A stretch of 15,844 nt of DNA from an uncultured Prevotella sp. (GTDB lineage Bacteria; Bacteroidota; Bacteroidia; Bacteroidales; Bacteroidaceae). Location of the stretch: positions 1 through 15,844 of the forward strand of contig CALFGU010000106.1 of NCBI GenBank assembly GCA_937877685.1, given 5' to 3'. The notes beneath the pieces were generated by a model. It did not search any database. It was not told where the DNA came from and saw nothing but the letters and a program-made list of their open reading frames with translations. Positions 1 to 5,846 of this stretch are shown piece after piece; position 1 is the first letter of the stretch; every line of letters begins with the position of its first letter. The translations under genes and the position numbers were made by a program.

Positions 1-600
1 ATAGAATTCGTATGCTACTTTGACCGCGGCGTCGAAGTCGATCACATCAGTGATCATTGACATTGTCCTGTTGTCGTGTGCTGCCCAGTCGATTGTGCCG
101 CCTTCGCACATGATGAAGAATGGCTCATCATCTCCAAGTGATTCGATTCCTAACTGGACCATCTGGGCAAGAGTTATATCTTCAGAAGTCTTGGCATCGC
201 TGACATAGTTCTCTGCATCCTCCTGCCTGTTGCTTTCCTGGCAGAAGATCACTTTCTCCTTTCCGGCTGCCTCCTTCCTGAATTCTTCAAGTCCGTAGCA
301 CACAGTATATCCCTGAGACTCAATCACCTGGTCAATAGGATCCTTGTCGCCTTTCTTGTCCTTATAGTCAAGGAAACCGGCACTTGCGAAGAATTCGAAG
401 TCTGTATCTGGAATCTGAGAAGCGATGCTGTAATAGTTGCCTCTGTTTGTCTCATGGGCATAGAATGAAGCCGGAGTAGCGTGGTTCACCGGAACAGATG
501 AGATGATGCCGATGTTATATCCTTCCTCCTGGAGGCAGTATGTCACACTTTTGACATTTATGCTGTCTTTATTGATGCCGACAGTACCATTGTTCGCCTT
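1..600 (-). CDS. Alkaline phosphatase, internal fragment (both ends missing)
   Basis: The minus strand is open throughout and reads as part of a PhoA-family alkaline phosphatase, a periplasmic or exported metalloenzyme that releases phosphate from monoesters. Visible family motifs are SVPVNHATPASFYAH, the His/Thr-rich segment that follows the nucleophile domain, and CEGGTIDWAAHDN near the C-terminal side, which carries metal-binding Asp and His residues. A segment reading FEFFASAGFLDY lies between them. About 200 residues are present. The catalytic Ser region and start would lie beyond 600, and the C-terminus beyond base 1. Beyond 600 the frame stays open briefly but the homology ends, where a TPR gene on the other strand takes over. 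All four Arg codons I checked are AGG or AGA, unlike the CGN-rich core genes, so this piece probably comes from another genome. Family call is firm; exact orthology is not. Confidence 0.85.
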
Positions 601-1026
601 CCCCGACCTATTCCTCCGCGTAGCGCAGGTTATGTGATGGAACGCGCAAACCTTTATTACGAATTGGGAGAATATCGTAAGGCGGTGGCAGATTACAATA
701 TGTATGAGGAAACGCTTGGCCCGCAAAACTTGACCGACCGCTTCTATGCCTTACGTTCGCAGGTGGAACTCGCTGCGCGTATGTATCAACAGGCACTTGA
801 TGACATGCACTTCGCGCTACGTCGCAATCCGAAGCATTACTTCTATGCGCAAGAGTGTGCCCGCATTTACTTGCTCGTGGGACAGTATGACAACGCCGTG
901 ACTTACGGAAAAATGTCGCTCGAACTCAACCCCGAGAATCCCGAAATCCATCGTCTCCTTGCCTTTGCTTACGAAAAGTTGGGCAATGCCGAAGCGGCAA
1001 GTGCGCATAAGGCGTTGGCGGAGTAA
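601..1026 (+). CDS. TPR-repeat protein, 5' truncated
   Basis: The frame is open from the join at about 600 and ends at TAA 1024-1026. It encodes roughly 140 residues of consecutive tetratricopeptide repeats, recognisable by the helix pattern in MERANLYYELGEYRKAVADY, then ALRRNP...YAQECARIYLLVGQYDNAVTYG and LELNPENPEIHRLLAFAYEKLG. TPRs form helical scaffolds for protein-protein binding. A GTG at 634 could serve as a start, but the residues before it (PRPIPPRSAGYV) look like genuine TPR-protein sequence, so the true start is probably upstream and lost at the join. The gene converges on the Nudix gene and shares its hairpin terminator. The partner protein cannot be told from sequence. Confidence 0.7.
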   Translation, partial: PRPIPPRSAGYVMERANLYYELGEYRKAVADYNMYEETLGPQNLTDRFYALRSQVELAARMYQQALDDMHFALRRNPKHYFYAQECARIYLLVGQYDNAVTYGKMSLELNPENPEIHRLLAFAYEKLGNAEAASAHKALAE

Positions 1027-1051
1027 GACGTAAACAGAACTCTTACACATA

Positions 1052-1087
1052 AAAAAGGAACCTCAACTCTCATTGGGGTTCCTTTTT
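1052..1087. terminator. Bidirectional hairpin terminator between TPR and Nudix genes
   Basis: AAAAAGGAACC (1052-1062) pairs with GGTTCCTTTTT (1077-1087), extended inward by a G-U and a C-G pair, with a 10-base loop. A-tracts and T-tracts flank the stem on both sides, so it can end transcription from either strand. The Nudix stop codon (1070-1072) lies in the loop. Confidence 0.85.
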
Positions 1088-1465
1088 CTTATTCGTGATT
1101 TGTGGTAAGCGAATGTCGGCAGGGAGCCACATGACGTCAAGTAATTCTTGTGCGGAAAGCCAGCGGGCAGACTTATGCTCCAAGAGTTGAGGCGTGCCCT
1201 CCGCGATGTGACACCAATAGCAGTGCATAACGAGATGGAAGGTGGGGTAGGTGTATTCCGTGGTGCAGAGCAGGGAATCTACGGCTACGTCTATGGCTAA
1301 CTCTTCGCGGATTTCGCGACGTAGGGCCTCCTCGGGCGCTTCTCCTTGCTCAACTTTGCCTCCGGGAAATTCCCACATGCCTTCAAATTCACCGTAACCG
1401 CGTTGTGTGGCGAAAATAGTGTCGCCTTCACGAATGATAGCGGCGACTACTTCAATTTGTTTCAT
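1070..1465 (-). CDS. Nudix hydrolase, MutT-like (deoxy)nucleoside triphosphate pyrophosphatase
   Basis: A 131-residue protein with a complete Nudix box at about residues 36-58: Gly-x5-Glu-x7-Arg-Glu-x2-Glu-Glu, visible as GKVEQGEAPEEALRREIREE. The WEFPGGK sequence just before it is typical of MutT-type enzymes, which hydrolyse oxidised or non-canonical nucleotides such as 8-oxo-dGTP to the monophosphate and pyrophosphate in the cytoplasm. I chose the ATG at 1465; the frame extends to a TTG at 1480, but that would overlap the msrC stop. It begins 11 bases after msrC, so the two are probably co-transcribed. With msrC this suggests an oxidative-damage repair unit, which is inference from context. 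The exact substrate is not determined by the sequence. Confidence 0.88.
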   Translation of the reverse strand: MKQIEVVAAIIREGDTIFATQRGYGEFEGMWEFPGGKVEQGEAPEEALRREIREELAIDVAVDSLLCTTEYTYPTFHLVMHCYWCHIAEGTPQLLEHKSARWLSAQELLDVMWLPADIRLPQITNKKKEPQ

Positions 1466-1476
1466 GTCTTGTGTGT

Positions 1477-1956
1477 TCAAAAGTCTTTAGCAATCAGTTG
1501 GGCAACTTTCTCTAACCATAGTGCATCCGTCTCGTCAAACGTGGCAAGGTACTCACTGTCCACATCAAGTACTCCAATCACCACTCCGTCTTTAAGAATC
1601 GGCACTACAATTTCCGAACGCGACGCACTGCTACAAGCAATGTGTCCGGGAAACTGCTCTACGTCGGGCACAATAATTGTGCGCGCCTCTTCCCAAGAAG
1701 TGCCACAAACGCCGCGCCCCTTACGGATGCGTGTGCAAGCAAGCGGACCTTGAAAGGGACCAAGAACGAGTTCGTTGTCAATGACGCGGTAAAAACCTAC
1801 CCACCAAAAGCGGAAGGTTTCCCACAGACTGGCCGCCACGTTTGCCATGTTGGCTATGGGGTCAGTCTCCGTAGAAACTATTTCCTCAAGTTGGGGGAGG
1901 AGACAGGCGTAACGCTCCGCCTTATCGCCCGAATGAATGGTGAGATGTTCAGTCAT
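1477..1956 (-). CDS. msrC: Free methionine-(R)-sulfoxide reductase (GAF domain)
   Basis: A 159-residue single GAF-domain protein that reduces free L-methionine-(R)-sulfoxide, using a Cys relay recharged by thioredoxin. The three family cysteines are present at residues 74 (LACTRI), 84 (GVCGTS) and 108 (HIACSS). Their spacing of 10 and 24 matches that of Cys84, Cys94 and Cys118 in the E. coli enzyme. The acidic SEIVVP and VLDVDSE segments that shape the substrate pocket are also present. Length is normal for the family. The ATG at 1956 follows a Bacteroidetes -7 box by a short leader. The gene is the first of a probable two-gene unit with the Nudix hydrolase. Confidence 0.92.
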   Translation of the reverse strand: MTEHLTIHSGDKAERYACLLPQLEEIVSTETDPIANMANVAASLWETFRFWWVGFYRVIDNELVLGPFQGPLACTRIRKGRGVCGTSWEEARTIIVPDVEQFPGHIACSSASRSEIVVPILKDGVVIGVLDVDSEYLATFDETDALWLEKVAQLIAKDF

Positions 1957-2027
1957 AATTGAAGGTAACTGAGTGAGGGTTGTTTTTATAACCGACTTAG
2001 TGAAAATAAAGAGTAACTTACGAGCGA

Positions 2028-2035
2028 CAAAGTTA
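2028..2035 (-). promoter_or_regulatory. Candidate msrC -7 box (TAACTTTG) inside a dyad
   Basis: Read on the minus strand, TAACTTTG matches the Bacteroidetes -7 consensus TAnnTTTG, about 70 bases before msrC. The -33 position 19 bases upstream reads CTT rather than TTG. The box overlaps an 8-bp inverted repeat, AGTAACTT (2012-2019) and AAGTTACT (2030-2037), that could be an operator. Confidence 0.5.
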
Positions 2036-2040
2036 CTTAT

Positions 2041-2060
2041 AGTCTTTCGTATTAAAGACT
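2041..2060. promoter_or_regulatory. Small dyad upstream of the msrC -7 box
   Basis: AGTCTTT and AAAGACT form 7-bp arms around a 6-base spacer. On the plus strand a T-run follows, giving a terminator-like look, but no plus-strand gene enters here. The dyad falls near the -33 region of msrC, so a regulator site is equally possible. Confidence 0.3.
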
Positions 2061-2090
2061 CTTTTTTGCGACAATTTCAGAAAAACAAAA

Positions 2091-2123
2091 TTTGCGCCCT
2101 ACGTCATCAACGCAGGGCGCAAA
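2091..2123 (-). terminator. Terminator of the DUF3332 lipoprotein gene
   Basis: TTTGCGCCCT (2091-2100) pairs perfectly with AGGGCGCAAA (2114-2123). On the minus strand the stem lies just past the gene's stop and is followed by a T-rich stretch (TTTTGTTTTT), as in a factor-independent terminator. Confidence 0.85.
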
Positions 2124-2140
2124 ATGTTTATAGCATGTTA

Positions 2141-2695
2141 TTACTTAGCAGCCATAAGAGGAGTTTCGGGGTTCATAGCATTCTGAACCTGTTGCAAACC
2201 TTGGGCATCGTTAGTAACGTCCATAGTTTCGCCATTGGGGAGATACACTGTGAGCGTGTTGTCAGCATTTACGCGGAGCAAGTTATTCACTTCGCCGTTT
2301 GCTTCACGACTCCAAATGTTGCTTTCCTTATCATACTTCAAATAAGAAACCTCCTTCGTAGTTTCGTTACTGATGCGGTAACCATCAACTACTGTAGTGA
2401 TGAGATAGAAATTGCCATCAGTGCCCATGAGAGGCTGTGTCTTACCCACGTCTGAGAGGAGTTGGTCGCCAGTCCAGAATTCGATAGAGTTAAGAACGAT
2501 AGCGTCAGCAAACATACAGAATCCGTAAGCAGGAGAAATCACTACGCCGATAATAGCATTGAGATACTTGTTGCCAGTTGCGTTAACGTTCCACTTTGCC
2601 AACTTGTTGAACAAAGAGTAAGAACCAATACAAGAACTAAACAAAGTTGTACCAGCGATTGCGATAAGCGCGCTCTTCAAAAAGATTTTTTTCAT
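2141..2695 (-). CDS. DUF3332 family lipoprotein
   Basis: A 184-residue protein with a lipoprotein signal: MKK, a hydrophobic stretch (ALIAIAGTTL), then a lipobox ending LFSSC with Cys at residue 22. The mature protein is therefore probably lipid-anchored. The region CIGSYSLFNKLAKWN followed by a hydrophobic segment and ADAIVLNSIEFWTG is characteristic of DUF3332, a family of small Bacteroidetes and proteobacterial lipoproteins whose function I do not know to be established. The C-terminal half (from about residue 95) resembles the family's polar domain. The gene is monocistronic, with its own promoter (2776-2805) and terminator (2091-2123). Family assignment rests on recalled similarity rather than a search. 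Confidence 0.8.
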   Translation of the reverse strand: MKKIFLKSALIAIAGTTLFSSCIGSYSLFNKLAKWNVNATGNKYLNAIIGVVISPAYGFCMFADAIVLNSIEFWTGDQLLSDVGKTQPLMGTDGNFYLITTVVDGYRISNETTKEVSYLKYDKESNIWSREANGEVNNLLRVNADNTLTVYLPNGETMDVTNDAQGLQQVQNAMNPETPLMAAK

Positions 2696-2775
2696 AGCGG
2701 GAATGTTGATTTTGTTCCGAGGCGAATCTGTAGTTTCCGTAGTCCCGTCTCAGAGGGTTAGTAATGTTTCCGTGA

Positions 2776-2805
2776 CAAAGATGAAACTTTATTTTGTAAT
2801 GACAA
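2776..2805 (-). promoter_or_regulatory. Bacteroidetes-type promoter of the DUF3332 gene
   Basis: On the minus strand a TTG (plus positions 2803-2805) is followed after exactly 19 bases by CATCTTTG (2776-2783), one mismatch from TAnnTTTG. It lies about 80 bases before the ATG. Confidence 0.65.
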
Positions 2806-2881
2806 TAGAAAAGTAAATATTTTTTAAGATTTCATTGAAAATTTCTTGCAAAATAAGGTTTTTGCTTTCAAAATCTCAGTT

Positions 2882-2955
2882 TTTGGCGATTGTAACATTT
2901 CTTTTTGTTGCTGAATGGCGCTTGGTGCTGTAAAAATGTTACCTTTGTCGCCAAA
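2882..2955. promoter_or_regulatory. Nested inverted repeat around the proC promoter
   Basis: Two inverted repeats are nested: TTTGGCGA (2882-2889) with TCGCCAAA (2948-2955), and GTAACATTT (2892-2900) with AAATGTTAC (2934-2942). The right arms overlap and follow the candidate -7 box TACCTTTG (2940-2947). This could be a regulator site or a cruciform-forming element. Confidence 0.5.
2940..2947 (+). promoter_or_regulatory. Candidate proC -7 box
   Basis: TACCTTTG matches the TAnnTTTG consensus about 58 bases before the proC ATG. No TTG lies at the expected 19-base distance, so the -33 element is weak or absent. Confidence 0.45.
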
Positions 2956-3004
2956 GTTCTTTACGATTTACAATTTGATTTATTTGTCAACACATTAATA
3001 TACT

Positions 3005-3799
3005 ATGAACATCGCAATTATCGGAGCTGGAAACATGGGAGGCGCAGTTGCTCGTGGCATTCTGAAAACCTCGTCCGAACATAATATATATATATCCAAC
3101 CCGTCAACGCAAAAGTTGGAGGCTTTGAAACAGGATTTTCCACAGGTGCAGACAACGACCAACAATCTGGAAGTCGTTGCCAGCGCTGACTTGATTATTC
3201 TTGCCGTAAAGCCTTGGTTGGTGGCGCAAGTGATAGCGGAAATCAGCGGACTCTTAGATGCTAAGAAACACATCTTAGCCTCGTTGGCGGGAGGCATAAG
3301 TTTGAACGAGATAGACGGACTCTTGCCCAACGCTGTGAGAGAGGCGAGTATCCCTCTCTGTCACTTAATGCCCAATACCGCCATTGCGCACGGCAGCAGT
3401 ATGACCTTTATCTCCACCCTTCGCACTACGGCGGAAATAGATGCCATGCTCCTTCAACTCTTCTCCACTATGGGGAAAGCAATGCTCATTAAGGAAGAAC
3501 TCATGCCCGCAGCCACGTCACTCGCTTCCTGTGGCATAGCCTTTGCTCTGCGTTACATCCGCGCGGCTCAGGAAGGGGGCGTAGAACTTGGTTTCCGCCC
3601 GCAAGAGGCTCAGGAAATCGTATGTCAAACCCTCAAAGGGGCTATTGACTTACTCTCACAAGAGGGCGCACATCCCGAAGCGGAAATTGACAAAGTAACA
3701 ACCCCCGGCGGACTTACCATACGCGGACTCAACGCTATGGAAGCCTGCGGATTTACTCACAGTGTCCAACAAGGCTTACGCGCTTCGTTGAAACGATAG
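3005..3799 (+). CDS. proC: Pyrroline-5-carboxylate reductase
   Basis: A 264-residue cytoplasmic enzyme catalysing the last step of proline synthesis, NAD(P)H-dependent reduction of 1-pyrroline-5-carboxylate. The N-terminal Rossmann fold carries the nucleotide-binding glycine motif GAGNMG (residues 8-13), followed by DLIILAVKP (62-70), LASLAGGIS (91-99) and MPNTAIAHG (122-130). The C-terminal dimerisation domain has the family signature VTTPGGLTIRGL (231-242). Length is normal. The ATG at 3005 begins directly at the Rossmann strand. proB lies just over 1 kb downstream on the same strand, separated by the GxxExxY gene and its repeats. That spacing suggests that two proline genes, once closer, were pushed apart by an inserted cassette (inference). 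Confidence 0.95.
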   Translation: MNIAIIGAGNMGGAVARGILKTSSEHNIYISNPSTQKLEALKQDFPQVQTTTNNLEVVASADLIILAVKPWLVAQVIAEISGLLDAKKHILASLAGGISLNEIDGLLPNAVREASIPLCHLMPNTAIAHGSSMTFISTLRTTAEIDAMLLQLFSTMGKAMLIKEELMPAATSLASCGIAFALRYIRAAQEGGVELGFRPQEAQEIVCQTLKGAIDLLSQEGAHPEAEIDKVTTPGGLTIRGLNAMEACGFTHSVQQGLRASLKR

Positions 3800-3820
3800 T
3801 AACGATTGAAGGTTTTGGTT

Positions 3821-3934
3821 TTAGACAAAAGAACAGAAGTATATAAGTTGCTTGTTGTTTTTTTAGACAAAAGAACAGAAGTACATAAGTTGCTTATTGT
3901 TTTTTTAGACAAAAGAACAAAAGGACATAAGTTG
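3821..3934 (+). repeat. 42-bp tandem array, three copies, left of the GxxExxY gene
   Basis: Copies start at 3821, 3863 and 3905, exactly 42 bases apart; the third stops after about 30 bases. Each begins TTAGACAAAAGAACA followed by a purine-rich stretch and ACATAAGTTG or a near variant. The same head appears in inverted orientation at 3952-3982 and in the array to the right of the gene. Confidence 0.95.
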
Positions 3935-3986
3935 TACAAGGAATACCATAACTAAATTATGTACTTATGTTCTTTTGTCTAAAAAA
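3901..3986. terminator. Long hairpin between array copies, possible proC terminator
   Basis: A 19-bp perfect stem forms between 3901-3919 and 3968-3986 (TTTTTTAGACAAAAGAACA and its complement) around a 48-base loop. An alternative inner stem is ACATAAGT (3925-3932) with ACTTATGT (3963-3970). It follows proC, so it may end proC transcription, but it arises from inverted repeat copies and the stem is AT-rich. Confidence 0.45.
3952..3982 (-). repeat. Inverted copy of the repeat head
   Basis: Read on the minus strand this begins TTAGACAAAAGAACATAAG and continues ACATAA, matching the head of the 42-bp units in opposite orientation. It faces the third copy of the left array. Confidence 0.85.
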
Positions 3987-4009
3987 ACTAAAAAATTATG
4001 ACGTTGTTT

Positions 4010-4097
4010 TTAGACATAGGAATATAAGGGCATAATTAAGGATTATTGCTTACTTACGGTTTGATTTTAAGATTAGGACAAAAGAATAAAAGATTAT
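4010..4097 (+). repeat. Two degenerate repeat heads just before the GxxExxY gene
   Basis: TTAGACATAGGAATATAAGG (from 4010) and TTAGGACAAAAGAATAAAAG (from 4073) are decayed copies of the head, in the left-array orientation. The second ends about 10 bases before the gene's ATG, so repeat sequence supplies its leader. Confidence 0.55.
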
Positions 4098-4106
4098 ACT
4101 TTAGAA

Positions 4107-4484
4107 ATGGAATTTGAAGAATTGGTGCAGACGGTTATTCAATGTGCTTATAATGTTCGACTACAATTATCATCTGGATACCTTGAGATGGTCTATCAAA
4201 ATGCTTTGTTGATAGAATTGGATAAACATGGACTTTTTGCAGAGACAGAGGTGGGTGTCCCTGTTTATTACGATGATGTTGTAGTTGGAGAATATAAAGC
4301 GGATATTATTGTTGAAGGCAAAATAATCATAGAACTGAAAGCGATACAGAATCTCCTCCCGATTCATGAAGCACAACTTGTGAACTATTTAACCGCTACG
4401 AGAATCGATTGTGGGTTATTAATAAACTTTGGTGGTGAACGTCTCGTTATTAAAAGGAAATACAGAACATTTAAAAAGTCATAG
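4107..4484 (+). CDS. GxxExxY family protein (PD-(D/E)XK nuclease-like)
   Basis: A 125-residue soluble protein of the family named for its GxxExxY motif, here GYLEMVY at residues 24-30. A PD-(D/E)XK-like core is visible: Asp66 in YKADIIVE, then Glu76 and Lys78 in IIIELKA, the usual metal-binding and catalytic triad. The HEAQLVNYL segment (87-95) and a basic C-terminus (RLVIKRKYRTFKKS) complete the family pattern. Length is typical and the three core residues look intact. Its substrate is, to my knowledge, not established; a DNA role is suggested only by the fold. It is more AT-rich than proC and proB. It lies inside a set of inverted repeats, and its leader is a decayed repeat copy. No Bacteroidetes promoter is evident before it. 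Confidence 0.88.
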   Translation: MEFEELVQTVIQCAYNVRLQLSSGYLEMVYQNALLIELDKHGLFAETEVGVPVYYDDVVVGEYKADIIVEGKIIIELKAIQNLLPIHEAQLVNYLTATRIDCGLLINFGGERLVIKRKYRTFKKS

Positions 4485-4496
4485 TTCCCTAATCAT

Positions 4497-4740
4497 GCCT
4501 AACCCTTTCCACCAACTTCTGTTCTTTTGTTCTTCTGTCTAAGACCTCTCCAACGAACCGCCTAACCTTGTCCACATAATTATGTTCTTCTGTTCTTTTG
4601 TCTAAAACGTCCCCACCGAACTGCCTAACCCCGCCCACCAACTTCTGTTCTTTTGTTCTTCTGTCTAAAACCTCTCCAACGAACCGCCTAAATCCATCAA
4701 AAAAAATATGTTCTTTTGTTCTTCTGTCTAACCCAACCAC
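4497..4740 (-). repeat. 63-bp tandem array, about four copies, right of the GxxExxY gene
   Basis: The word GTCTAA recurs at 4537, 4600, 4663 and 4726, and GCCTAA at 4497, 4560, 4623 and 4686: a constant period of 63. On the minus strand each unit starts TTAGACARAAGAACARAAGA, the head of the left array, then has its own GC-richer tail (GTTAGGC...). The tails resemble each other, so these are tandem repeats and not unique spacers. The minus strand stays open across the array (4489-4797, TTG start). Differences between copies are mostly non-synonymous, so I do not call a gene. Confidence 0.95.
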
Positions 4741-4745
4741 CCATT

Positions 4746-4772
4746 TATATCTTCCTCTGTTCGCTTGTCGAA
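4746..4772 (-). repeat. Degenerate repeat head before proB
   Basis: On the minus strand TTCGACAAGCGAACAGAGG resembles the array head TTAGACAAAAGAACAGAAG with several changes. It lies 41 bases after the last 63-bp unit's core and about 50 bases before proB. Confidence 0.5.
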
Positions 4773-4823
4773 TAAAAAACTTCCGTTCTTCTCTCAAAGT
4801 TAAACAAATAATACACTCAAATC

Positions 4824-5627
4824 ATGATAGATACGACTAAATATAAACGCATTGCCGTAAAGGTGGGCAGTAATGTGCTGACGCGTCAGGATGGTACGCT
4901 TGACGTGACGCGCATGTCGGCACTTGTTGACCAAATAGCTAACTTGCGCAAGAGTGGCATAGAGGTAATCTTGATTTCTTCTGGTGCTGTGGCTTGCGGA
5001 CGTAGTGAACTGCGCCACATGTCACTCGGAGAACTCGATACAGTTGACCAACGCCAACTTTTCTCTGCCGTAGGGCAGGCGAAGTTAATGAACCGCTACT
5101 ATGAGTTGTTTAAAGAATACGGCATTAGTGTTGGGCAGGTGCTTACGCTTAAAGAAAGTTTCAGCACCGAACGCCATTATCAAAATCAGCGTAACTGTAT
5201 GCGCGTGATGCTTCAGAATGGGGTGCTTCCAATAGTCAATGAGAACGATACGGTAAGCATTACGGAACTTATGTTTACCGACAACGACGAACTTTCAGGC
5301 CTTATCGCCACGATGATGGACGTGCAGGCGCTCTTCTTGCTTAGCAATGTCGATGGGATTTATAACGGTCCGCTTGACTCCCCACAATCTGAAATTATTC
5401 GCCATGTTGAGGCGGGGCGCTCCCTTGAAAGTTACATTCAAACTTCACAATCCACTTTCGGAAGGGGAGGCATGCAAACGAAGTGTACCATTGCGCGAAA
5501 GGTGGCCGATGCAGGTATTGCCGTTTGGATTGCCAATGGCAAGCGTGAGGGAATCTTGACGGCGCTAATGGCGGATGCGGACGCGAATCCCGCAACTTAT
5601 TTCGAACCCGTCTGTCCTAAGAATTAG
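4824..5627 (+). CDS. proB: Glutamate 5-kinase, single-domain form
   Basis: A 267-residue cytoplasmic enzyme that phosphorylates glutamate with ATP to gamma-glutamyl phosphate, the first step of proline synthesis. The amino-acid-kinase fold shows KVGSNVL (13-19), ISSGAVACGR (51-60), FSAVGQAKLMNRYY (80-93), NENDTVS (139-145), FTDNDELSGL (151-160), SNVDGIY (174-180) and FGRGGMQTK (212-220). The protein ends right after the kinase domain. It lacks the C-terminal PUA domain of the E. coli enzyme (about 367 residues), so it is a short form; the stop is not preceded by signs of frameshift. No proA is in the window. The start ATG at 4824 follows the repeat array; I see no clear promoter for it. Confidence 0.93.
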   Translation: MIDTTKYKRIAVKVGSNVLTRQDGTLDVTRMSALVDQIANLRKSGIEVILISSGAVACGRSELRHMSLGELDTVDQRQLFSAVGQAKLMNRYYELFKEYGISVGQVLTLKESFSTERHYQNQRNCMRVMLQNGVLPIVNENDTVSITELMFTDNDELSGLIATMMDVQALFLLSNVDGIYNGPLDSPQSEIIRHVEAGRSLESYIQTSQSTFGRGGMQTKCTIARKVADAGIAVWIANGKREGILTALMADADANPATYFEPVCPKN

Positions 5628-5653
5628 GCAATTTGTAAGGGGTAAAACAAAAC

Positions 5654-5690
5654 CTCAAACTCGGCGTTTTAAGTACCCAAACTCGGCGTC
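5654..5690 (-). repeat. 22-bp-period repeat, two copies, proB-ndh spacer
   Basis: CAAACTCGGCG occurs at 5656-5666 and 5678-5688, 22 bases apart. The complement, CGCCGAGTTTG, is also the core of the 22-bp array at 9795-9860, so this is a dispersed intergenic element. Confidence 0.65.
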
Positions 5691-5776
5691 GCATATTACT
5701 CTTTGTTTCCCCTATTTGGAGTTATAGTTTTTCCAATGAGAAGTGGTGTTCCTAATGGGTGAGAATGGAGATGAAA

Positions 5777-5820
5777 AAACGTAGGTCATGTTGCTCTTGA
5801 AAGTAACATGACCTACGTTT
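5777..5820. terminator. Strong hairpin terminator between proB and ndh
   Basis: AAACGTAGGTCATGTT (5777-5792) pairs with AACATGACCTACGTTT (5805-5820), a perfect 16-bp stem with a short loop. On the minus strand it is followed by a T-run (complement of 5774-5779), fitting the end of ndh. It may also stop proB transcripts, although the T-tract on the plus strand is weaker. Confidence 0.88.
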
Positions 5821-5846
5821 CATTTTATGCTATTGCAAGGAGAACG

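Noticed and set aside
20..208. 62-codon plus-strand frame at the left end
   Set aside because: It is antisense to the alkaline phosphatase fragment, whose motifs on the minus strand are unmistakable.
1973..2455. 160-codon plus-strand frame
   Set aside because: It runs antisense over the DUF3332 lipoprotein, through that gene's terminator and the msrC promoter; composition is not protein-like.
3757..3939. 60-codon minus-strand frame with repeated SVLLSK units
   Set aside because: It is the translation of the 42-bp array plus the antisense of the proC end; repeat structure explains it.
4497..4740. CRISPR-like layout: conserved heads of about 28 bases separated by about 35 bases, next to a gene with a Cas4-like fold class
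   Set aside because: The would-be spacers resemble each other closely and the whole 63-bp unit repeats; the heads themselves vary. No cas genes are present. It is a tandem repeat.
4598..4840. 80-codon plus-strand frame entering proB
   Set aside because: It is the 63-bp array read on the plus strand and overlaps the proB start out of frame, with no family likeness.
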